This document shows, one piece after another, positions 32,974 through 38,702 of a stretch of 40,505 nt of DNA. The DNA lies in the NCBI GenBank assembly GCA_013821985.1, contig PNJQ01000031.1, forward strand, positions 1-40,505, written 5' to 3'. A model generated the notes under the pieces. That model saw nothing but the letters and a program-made list of their open reading frames with translations, was not told the origin of the DNA and ran no database searches. Origin of the DNA: Opitutus sp. (GTDB lineage Bacteria > Verrucomicrobiota > Verrucomicrobiia > Opitutales > Opitutaceae). Every line of letters starts with the position of its first letter. Position 1 is the stretch's first letter. The position numbers and the translations under genes were made by a program.

Positions 32974-34227
32974 TTACCTCGGCGCGGACTTTGCGACGTC
33001 CGCGCGGTATTCGGTCAGCACTTTTCCGAGGATCGCGATGTCCGATTCGAACGACTCGGGCGGGAGCGGGCCGAAGGAGAAGCGGAAGTAGGATTCGTAG
33101 GGCGAGCGGTAGCCGGGGTCTTTGTCGTGCGGCCGAGCCATGTCGCAGTCGAAGCCTTTCAGGATCGCGGCGCCGTGCTTGAAGAGGCGGCGGTTGAGTT
33201 CGTCGGCTTGGAGGCCCGCTGGCAGCTCGAGCCAGTGATAGAAGCCGCCGTCGCCCGTGTGGACGGTGAGCCCGAGGCGTTGGAACGCCGCGCCGTAGCG
33301 CGCGCGCTGGACGCCGTAGTGTTGCGCCACCGCCGCGCGCGCCTGCGCGACGCGGCGCGGTTCGAGCAGTTCGACGGCGTAGTGTTGCGAGAGATGACTG
33401 ACGCCGCCCATGCCGAAGCTCGAGTAGTTGGACATCGTCTCGATGTTCTTCCGGCTGGCGATGACCCAACCGATGCGGATGCCGGGGCTCCGCAGGCCCT
33501 TCGTGCACGCGCCGGCCAGGAACACGTTGCTGTTGTCGAGATCCTTGACGTAGCGGATGCCGCTCACGCCCTGCGAGGCGTGGAACATCTCATAGGCCTC
33601 GTCGAGCAGGATGCCGTTGCCGGGTTGCTCGGCCATGGCCATCAGCTCTGCGAGCTCGGCGCCGTGGCGTGTGTGACCGGTCGGATTGCCGGGATTCGAG
33701 ATCACCGGCAGGAGGTGGGTCTTGGCGTTGAGGCCCGTGCGGTCGAAGTAAGCCGAGTTTGCCGGATGGAAACCGTTTTCCTTCGTGAACGGCACGACGC
33801 GCCAGCTCGCGCCGGTCTGCGTGAGGATATCGAGGTAGGCCGGCCACTCGACGTTGCCGATGCGGACCTCGACGTGCTTTTTCAGGAACGCGAGCACCGT
33901 GTAGATGCCTGGCCGGCCGCCAGCGAAAACCATCACGTTCTCCGGAGCGATGCGGGAGCCGTAGAAACTGTTGTAGTGTTCCGCGATCGCCGCGCGCAGC
34001 GCGGGATGTCCCCACGCCTTCGGGTAGAGGCGATCATCAGGCGAGACCGCGACGCTCGACGGCAGTTCGGGTCCGCCCGGGAGCGGCGTGGTCAGCGGAA
34101 AGCCCTGCGACCAGGGATGCGTGCCCGGCGAGCCCATGAACTGGCCGAAGCTGTCGCGAAACGCGTAGAGCGTCTCGTAGATTCCCATCGGCGGGCAGTG
34201 GTCGGAAAGAAAGGAGGGGCGGTTCAT
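32974..34227 (-). CDS. Class I/II PLP-dependent aminotransferase
   Basis: A 417-residue fold-type I aminotransferase of full length. The motifs are SNPGNPTGH (177-185, with the cofactor-contacting Asn181), the Asp/Tyr pair LLDEAYEMF (Asp209, Tyr212), the Schiff-base region GACTKGLRSPGIRIGW (Lys243) and a C-terminal arginine in YFRFSFGPL. These catalyse transfer of an amino group between an amino acid and a 2-oxo acid. The N-terminus (NRPSFLSDHCPPMGIYETLYAF) and the tight PLP signature are compatible with several groups; the substrate is not clear. The start is the ATG at 34227. Its stop is 14 to 19 bases from a RAYT relic, so the element may have replaced the native terminator. Confidence 0.9.
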   Translation of the reverse strand: MNRPSFLSDHCPPMGIYETLYAFRDSFGQFMGSPGTHPWSQGFPLTTPLPGGPELPSSVAVSPDDRLYPKAWGHPALRAAIAEHYNSFYGSRIAPENVMVFAGGRPGIYTVLAFLKKHVEVRIGNVEWPAYLDILTQTGASWRVVPFTKENGFHPANSAYFDRTGLNAKTHLLPVISNPGNPTGHTRHGAELAELMAMAEQPGNGILLDEAYEMFHASQGVSGIRYVKDLDNSNVFLAGACTKGLRSPGIRIGWVIASRKNIETMSNYSSFGMGGVSHLSQHYAVELLEPRRVAQARAAVAQHYGVQRARYGAAFQRLGLTVHTGDGGFYHWLELPAGLQADELNRRLFKHGAAILKGFDCDMARPHDKDPGYRSPYESYFRFSFGPLPPESFESDIAILGKVLTEYRADVAKSAPR

Positions 34228-34477
34228 GGCACAGGCGGGGAAGGGGCCCGGCGGATGCCGGGCGCACCGCCGACGATTTCTGCTCGAAGATTCCGGTCAA
34301 CCATTCCTCCTGAATCAGCCATGCTCCTTTGGAACTACGTTGAGGCACGGCCTAGAACCCCGCCGACGAACGGATACGCGTAATGCAACGTGCAACGGCC
34401 TGACCCCGTCGCCGCGCAACCCCGTCGGTTCCCCGCCCCGCCGACGAACGGATACGTCGGATCCCCCGCCCGGGACC
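34228..34477. other. Gap with solo RAYT right end and direct repeats
   Basis: A 250-base gap between the aminotransferase start and the TonB-like stop. It holds the solo right end and the flanking 21-bp direct repeats (see separate entries). No gene is seen. Confidence 0.55.
34358..34456. repeat. Solo RAYT right end between 21-bp direct repeats
   Basis: A right end at 34384-34407 (TGCAACGTGCAACGG, then CCTGACCCC) lies alone without transposase or left end. A perfect 21-bp direct repeat containing CCGACGAACGGATACG flanks it (34358-34378 and 34436-34456), leaving 57 bases between the copies. Inside, ACCCCGTCG occurs twice (34403 and 34419), an incomplete tandem like those after other right ends. 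It could be an excision scar, a solo-end insertion, or a small REP-like unit. Confidence 0.6.
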
Positions 34478-35218
34478 CTAACGAGGACGGCGTGGAAATT
34501 CGAATCGCTCGACCCGATTCTGCCGATTCATGTGCACGATTACTTCCGGCTGGGCAGGATCCGGCCCGAATCCAAATGAGAATCCGCCCAAGCCTTCAAT
34601 GATCACCTTCGGTTCGCCCAAGGCGTCAAGCGCATCGCTGCTGGGCATGCCCCGGCGCAGGAGCTTTTTCGCTGCAGCAGCTCCCGGGTAGATGGGGTTG
34701 AGATCAAAAGGCTTGGTAAATGCGAACTCCCTCTTTGTCGGCTTTTGGATTTTGATTTTGGCGACGATATCAGGATCACGCAGCGCACTCCCGTAGCGCA
34801 GAGAAAAGCCGATGGGCATAATGAAACGCGCCGGCAATTGCGGATCTCGCGGAAGGGTTGGGTCCGGTCGGAGATGGCTGAGCATCAGCAAAACGGAATC
34901 GGCAAAGCGTTCGTCCGTGGCCTCGAGGATTTTCGCATAGACAACGAAACCGCGGGGGTTGACGACAAATTCGGCGGTGACTTCGCCTTCGATGCCGTAG
35001 TGCTCCAGTTCCCTTGGAAAATAGGTTCCGAGGCTCTTTTCCCAGGCGATCGGATAGTCACTGCGCAGCGGAAGGGGCGTGAACTCGTCCGGGAGTGCAG
35101 ACGCAGCCCTCACTGGCACGAGTTTCACTGACACCGACTTGGGCTTGGCGGCGAGAGTTGCCGGCAAAAGAGAGAGCGCGAGCGCGAACAAGGCTCCGAC
35201 GAACCGGAAACGAATCAT
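34478..35218 (-). CDS. TonB-like C-terminal domain protein, secreted
   Basis: A 246-residue protein with a signal peptide (residues 1-24, cleavage after LAA). Residues 75-140 resemble the TonB C-terminal domain: FPRELEHYGIEGEVTAEFV, then NPRGFVVYAKILEATDERF, then LLMLSHLRPDPTL. The rest is a beta-rich domain with PSSDALDALGEPKVIIEGLGG. It lacks the usual N-terminal membrane anchor and proline-rich region of a true TonB, so a periplasmic partner role is more likely than energy transduction. The ATG at 35218 is chosen because it begins the signal peptide. It is bounded downstream by the solo RAYT end at 34384 and upstream by the RAYT relic at 35287. Confidence 0.7.
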   Translation of the reverse strand: MIRFRFVGALFALALSLLPATLAAKPKSVSVKLVPVRAASALPDEFTPLPLRSDYPIAWEKSLGTYFPRELEHYGIEGEVTAEFVVNPRGFVVYAKILEATDERFADSVLLMLSHLRPDPTLPRDPQLPARFIMPIGFSLRYGSALRDPDIVAKIKIQKPTKREFAFTKPFDLNPIYPGAAAAKKLLRRGMPSSDALDALGEPKVIIEGLGGFSFGFGPDPAQPEVIVHMNRQNRVERFEFPRRPR

Positions 35219-35286
35219 GCCGACACGAAAATAAGAAACCGCTCGCGGATCAACTCCGCGATCAACGACGTTGTGCATAGTCAGGC

Positions 35287-35604
35287 GGGGTCAAGCAAAC
35301 GGGGGTCAAGCAACGGAGCTGAAGCCGTGCCGCTAACCACGTCCACGGCGCACCGGATTGACGCCGCACGTCGGCGGCCAGAGCAACTTTCCAGGCGGGC
35401 CGCAGCGGCTTCAGCGCCAGGTCGGCATCGGTGCGCTTGGCAGCGCGCAGCGCAGACTGAACAGAGTCTTCCCACGCCTGCTCGCGCAATTCGCGCATCT
35501 CGGACAGATCCCGCCCGGGCTCGAGAGCCGCCTGCCGGAATACCTGCGCCAAAGATTGGCGCCATCTGGCGGTGCCAATCGCCCAGCCAACGTCTCTCGA
35601 AAGA
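35287..35604 (-). pseudogene. RAYT relic 3: C-terminal part of transposase
   Basis: Minus-strand translation from 35604 gives LSRDVGWAIGTARWRQSLAQ and onward to the C-terminus, aligning with RAYT 1 (LSVGWAIGSSGWRRSLAK and following). About 95 residues of C-terminal sequence survive, with a stop after the homology. The 5' two-thirds are missing; the homology ends exactly where the left end of RAYT element 2 starts (35605). The left end is decayed: GGGGTCAAGCAA is repeated in tandem (35287-35301 and 35302-35316). Confidence 0.8.
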
Positions 35605-36622
35605 GGGTCAGGCCGCTACTTGTTAATTCGAAGTTGTTCGCTCCTTGTGCCTACAGAGGTAAACCCGGGCGGAGCTGGCCGTGCCGAGATGCAGTGTTCG
35701 GGCGAGCCACGCAATGGCTGCGCCGGTTTCGCGCCGCAGCCGCGCGGCGATCTCCAATTTCCACGGTGCGGAACACGCCCCCGCTTTTGCGTCGACGAGG
35801 GAGTGTCGCGACGCGTGCAGGAGTTCGTTGAGGCGGTGCTCCCAACGCGCCTCGCGCAAGCTCCGTGCCTCCTCGGCGCCCAGCCCGGGCTGCAGCGCCA
35901 AATGTGAGTGATCGCGCGCCACTGCCCGGCGCCACGCGTGCGTGCCAATGGACCATCCCCGCGACATCGTGGCGAAACCCTGTTGCTCCTGCTCGGCGGG
36001 ATCCGCGGCGAGGTGTTGCAAATAGTCAACGTAGTCGCGCCACCCACCCGGCGCGTCGGTCATGCCCAGCGCGCGCAACCACGGTTCCGCCTCCATCGTG
36101 GGCAACCGTGGCCCGCGCACGAACCGCCCCAGGCTGCTCCAGCGAAACGACGCCACCTGCTCCGGCGCGACGATCTTCGCCCGGACCGGGTTAAGGTGGA
36201 TGTAGTTCACGAGGCGCGCGAGTGCCGCGTCATCCTCGACGAGCAACGCTTGATAGCGTCCCTGAAAAAGATGGCCGCGCTCACCGCGAAAGCGGTTGAA
36301 GCGCGTCGAGAAAGTCGTCTGCAGCCAATGCATGCCTTCGCCCAAGTTCGGCTGCGGCGTGCGCAACGCCACGTGGTAATGGTTGCGCATGATCGCGTAG
36401 GCATGGAGACGCCAGCCGAAGGTTTCGACTGCTTCCTCGAGGGCGGACAAGAACGCGCCCGCCTCACCAGCCGACGTGAACAGATCGCGCCGGTAATTGC
36501 CGCGATTGATGACGTGATAAACGGCGTCGGGGAATTCGATGCGCAGCTTGCGGGCCATCGGGGTGGAGGCAGCAAAGCGAACCGGAGCGCGCTAGGCAAT
36601 TAACAAGTAGCGGCCTGACCCC
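35605..36622 (-). mobile_element. RAYT element 2 (intact, perfect 24-bp inverted repeats)
   Basis: The left end (35605-35628, GGGTCAGGCCGCTACTTG and onward) and right end (36598-36621) are perfect 24-bp inverted repeats containing GTAG. The element carries one complete transposase gene. Its ends share GGCCTGACCC with RAYT element 1, but the inner 13 bases differ completely (AATTAACAAGTAGC here, TGCAACACGCAAC there), and in each element left and right match. The last codon and stop of the transposase lie inside the left repeat. It abuts relic 3. Confidence 0.88.
35623..36558 (-). CDS. RAYT transposase 2 (Y1/HUH REP-associated), intact
   Basis: A 311-residue REP-associated tyrosine transposase with all expected parts: N-terminal strand MARKLRIEFPDAVYHVINRG (1-20), the HUH motif NHYHVAL (His60 and His62), the probable catalytic Tyr119 in NYIHLNPVRAKIV, and a C-terminal helical domain of about 110 residues. 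Enzymes of this type cut single-stranded REP hairpins at a GTAG-containing site. No frameshift or stop is visible, so it is potentially active. The start is the ATG at 36558. The last residue Asn and the TAA stop (35625-35623) lie within the left inverted repeat. Confidence 0.92.
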   Translation of the reverse strand: MARKLRIEFPDAVYHVINRGNYRRDLFTSAGEAGAFLSALEEAVETFGWRLHAYAIMRNHYHVALRTPQPNLGEGMHWLQTTFSTRFNRFRGERGHLFQGRYQALLVEDDAALARLVNYIHLNPVRAKIVAPEQVASFRWSSLGRFVRGPRLPTMEAEPWLRALGMTDAPGGWRDYVDYLQHLAADPAEQEQQGFATMSRGWSIGTHAWRRAVARDHSHLALQPGLGAEEARSLREARWEHRLNELLHASRHSLVDAKAGACSAPWKLEIAARLRRETGAAIAWLARTLHLGTASSARVYLCRHKERTTSN

Positions 36623-36646
36623 ATCCGATTGCCCATCCGATTGCCC
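36620..36646. repeat. Perfect 12-bp tandem repeat after RAYT 2 right end
   Basis: CCCATCCGATTG occurs twice in a row (36620-36631 and 36632-36643), followed by CCC. It starts within the terminal CCCC of the element, as do the tandems at 28102 and 31426, each with a different unit. Confidence 0.8.
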
Positions 36647-37099
36647 GAGGTCATAGTGGGATTGCCCCGATATCTCGGACACCGAGTTGGGGATGATTAG
36701 TTCAGTTGGGATTCGAAGTTGATTGGGCTGAGATAGCCAAGCACTTGAGAATTTTCATTGATGGCGTGGTGGCTCCGTTAATCGTGCACTTGTCGAGATT
36801 GATGTTGAACGGCCCCACGCAGCCGTTGCTGCGTCGAGGCACGAATCTCAGCGCTTCTCGCAACTCATGGATAGCCACGGCCATTCCCCGCTTGTCAGGA
36901 AGGACATAAAGGACCGTGCGCAATGATGGAGATGAAAGGACCGAAGCGGGGATGTCAGTTCGGAAGACATTCATAGTGGGGCTCCAAGCTTGGGGGATTT
37001 TTCTCCACCAGACAGTTCCATTTATTTGAGGGTTCATACCCCCCTCCGGCTGAGGCCGGTACTTGTACTTGGTACCTGACCTAGCGTGTAAATGTCGGA
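36623..37099. other. Lower-GC region after the methyltransferase
   Basis: A 477-base stretch, visibly lower in GC than the chromosome (29 of 60 bases in 36721-36780). It carries a small palindrome CTCGG-ACA-CCGAG between CCCC and GGGG (36664-36691) and the weak ORF listed below. It looks like imported DNA. Confidence 0.5.
36702..37037 (-). CDS. Weak ORF, 111 aa, unknown
   Basis: Begins MNPQINGTVWWRKIPQAW and ends at 36702. It contains short plausible segments (TVLYVLPDKRGMAVAIHELR), but base composition is low-GC and codon bias is hard to judge. It is the third reading frame on the minus strand of the restriction-modification island, 62 bases downstream of the methyltransferase stop. It could be a control protein or a chance frame; I favour low confidence. 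A longer start at 37103 overlaps the methyltransferase gene. Confidence 0.3.
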   Translation of the reverse strand: MNPQINGTVWWRKIPQAWSPTMNVFRTDIPASVLSSPSLRTVLYVLPDKRGMAVAIHELREALRFVPRRSNGCVGPFNINLDKCTINGATTPSMKILKCLAISAQSTSNPN

Positions 37100-37906
37100 T
37101 CAAGCCGACAAAAAACCCTTCGCTTGGTGCACGTCTCCTGTTGACGCGATCCGCGATTGAGAAACTTCGACGTAGAGCGGGTTCAATTCAATTCCGAGCC
37201 ATTGCCGACCAAATGATTCAGCGACCACGGCGCTGGTCCCCGAGCCGAGGAACGGATCGAGCACAAGATCGCCGGCATCAGTGGAACAGGCGATGAGCTT
37301 CGCGATGAGATCGATCGGTTTCTGACTGGGGTGGCCGCACTTTTCTTTCGACGAACCTTTGAGGCTCGGGACGCGCAGGAGATTCGTGGCGTATTTGCCG
37401 GCGAGGAGGTGGCGCATGCGGGCGTCACGGTCCTTGTAACGTTTGTCTCGAAGGTAGGTCTGAATTTTCTCGGGACTGTAGGGCTCGCGAACGGCGTCCT
37501 TGTTGAACTTGGGATCACCTTTGCGCAGGACGAGAATCATCTCGTAGGCGGGTGTGAAGCTGTCGCGACGCTCATTGTAGCCAACGACTCGATCCCAAAT
37601 CAGGAGGTCGTGGAACTGATGTTTGCGGCATAGGGCCGACATCAGGTGAAGGAATGCGTGTTCTCGCTTACCGGGTTGGCCGAAGATGAAACAGAGACCG
37701 TCCTCCCGCAAAACGCGCATGCATTCAGAAACCCACGCTTCGCTCCAACGGAGGTAATCCTCAACTGCGGGCCATTGGGTGTCCCAGTCCTGCGCCGTGA
37801 GGACGTTGAAGTAGGGAGGATCGGCGATCACGACTTGGGCGATAGCGTCCGGTAGCTTCTTGAGCTGCTCGGTTGCGTCGCCGGTGATGATGCGGTTGGA
37901 GCGCAT
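37100..37906 (-). CDS. Type II DNA methyltransferase (beta class, N6-adenine/N4-cytosine)
   Basis: A 268-residue DNA methyltransferase. The catalytic motif IV is ADPPY (28-32), the AdoMet-binding motif I is LDPFLGSGTS (216-225), and motif X is HPSQKPIDL (192-200). Motif IV coming before motif I places it in the beta class, which methylates exocyclic amino groups of adenine (N6) or, less often, cytosine (N4). A target-recognition region covers about 130-185. It should protect host DNA from the neighbouring endonuclease. The start is the ATG at 37906. Its GC content is lower than flanking genes, consistent with transfer. Confidence 0.92.
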   Translation of the reverse strand: MRSNRIITGDATEQLKKLPDAIAQVVIADPPYFNVLTAQDWDTQWPAVEDYLRWSEAWVSECMRVLREDGLCFIFGQPGKREHAFLHLMSALCRKHQFHDLLIWDRVVGYNERRDSFTPAYEMILVLRKGDPKFNKDAVREPYSPEKIQTYLRDKRYKDRDARMRHLLAGKYATNLLRVPSLKGSSKEKCGHPSQKPIDLIAKLIACSTDAGDLVLDPFLGSGTSAVVAESFGRQWLGIELNPLYVEVSQSRIASTGDVHQAKGFLSA

Positions 37907-37960
37907 GACTGTTGAAGTATTCCGGAACCGAAGACCGATGCTGTCGACTCGAATGATGGA

Positions 37961-38602
37961 TTACCGGCTAAATCGGCGTGGCGCCGAGAGGACGGGATTG
38001 GGGAACACTTGTCCGAAGAGTTGAGGCGCGTCTTTGCGAATCGGCGCGGCTCCGACCTGTTGCCAAAAGACTTTGAACGGTAGGGAGCACTGGATACGGC
38101 GCTGAGTTTTGGAATCGATTTTCGGATTAACGATCAAGCGGCTCGTGGCGACCTCAGGCGTGGACCGCTTCCATTGCTTCGCGTGTTGTTGAGCCAATTC
38201 GCAAGACACGCTGAGATTTTTGACTGCGGCGTCGATGATTTGCAGCTGCGTTTCTGTGAGTTGCCCCCAGAGGTCGCTCCAGGATGCGGATGTGAACCGT
38301 GCGACACCGATTTCCTCGAACCATTTTTCGGTTGGCGAACGCTGGCGCCAGAATCCAACGATCATCAAGAAGTCCGTGTCGATCCGGCGCTGACGTAGGA
38401 CATCCCCGAGATTGATGGGACATCCGTATTTTGTGGTCTTGATCGACACCGGCAGATGTCGAAACGCAACCGGGACTTCAGCTGTGGTGTTTGCGTCGGC
38501 CGGGACGTCCCACTTTTGCATGTAGCTACCGACGTAGCCGCCGAAGAGGTTCTCACGAACCCATTTCTCGAAAGAGAATCCGTGTGCTTGAACTTCGGCC
38601 AT
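37961..38602 (-). CDS. Probable type II restriction endonuclease
   Basis: A 213-residue protein directly upstream of the methyltransferase, 54 bases apart and co-directional. Residues 7-15 (HGFSFEKWV, Glu12), Asp32 in QKWDVPAD and Lys55 in PVSIKTTKYG give an E-x(n)-D-x(n)-IK layout expected of a PD-(D/E)xK nuclease. This is followed by INLGDVLRQRRID. Size and context fit a type II enzyme; I cannot name the recognition site. Alternatives are another nuclease-like accessory protein, but the adjacent beta-class methyltransferase makes restriction most likely. The ATG at 38602 is close to the terminator hairpin at 38608-38642. Confidence 0.7.
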   Translation of the reverse strand: MAEVQAHGFSFEKWVRENLFGGYVGSYMQKWDVPADANTTAEVPVAFRHLPVSIKTTKYGCPINLGDVLRQRRIDTDFLMIVGFWRQRSPTEKWFEEIGVARFTSASWSDLWGQLTETQLQIIDAAVKNLSVSCELAQQHAKQWKRSTPEVATSRLIVNPKIDSKTQRRIQCSLPFKVFWQQVGAAPIRKDAPQLFGQVFPNPVLSAPRRFSR

Positions 38603-38607
38603 ATCAG

Positions 38608-38642
38608 AAAAAAGGCCGCGGCGACTTGCGTCGCGAGCGGCC
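38608..38642 (-). terminator. Rho-independent terminator, second of tandem
   Basis: GGCCGC (38614-38619) pairs with GCGGCC (38637-38642), with inner GCGAC/GTCGC around a TTGC loop. On the minus strand it is followed by a T-run (complement of AAAAAA at 38608-38613). It sits six bases from the endonuclease start codon, so it would also shape the leader of that mRNA. Confidence 0.75.
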
Positions 38643-38670
38643 CATGGAATTGAGGTTTTCGGGTTGAAAG

Positions 38671-38697
38671 CAAAAGGGCGGTTGAGGGCAACCGCCC
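38671..38697 (-). terminator. Rho-independent terminator of ribonucleotide reductase gene
   Basis: A perfect 9-bp stem GGGCGGTTG (38676-38684) with CAACCGCCC (38689-38697) and a four-base loop. Reading on the minus strand it is followed by TTTTG, and it lies six bases beyond the stop of the reductase gene at 38703. Confidence 0.85.
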
Positions 38698-38702
38698 CTA
38701 CC

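Noticed and set aside
27103..36622. Integron cassette array
   Set aside because: The single-gene spacing is reminiscent, but there is no integrase gene, and the repeats are RAYT ends rather than attC hairpins.
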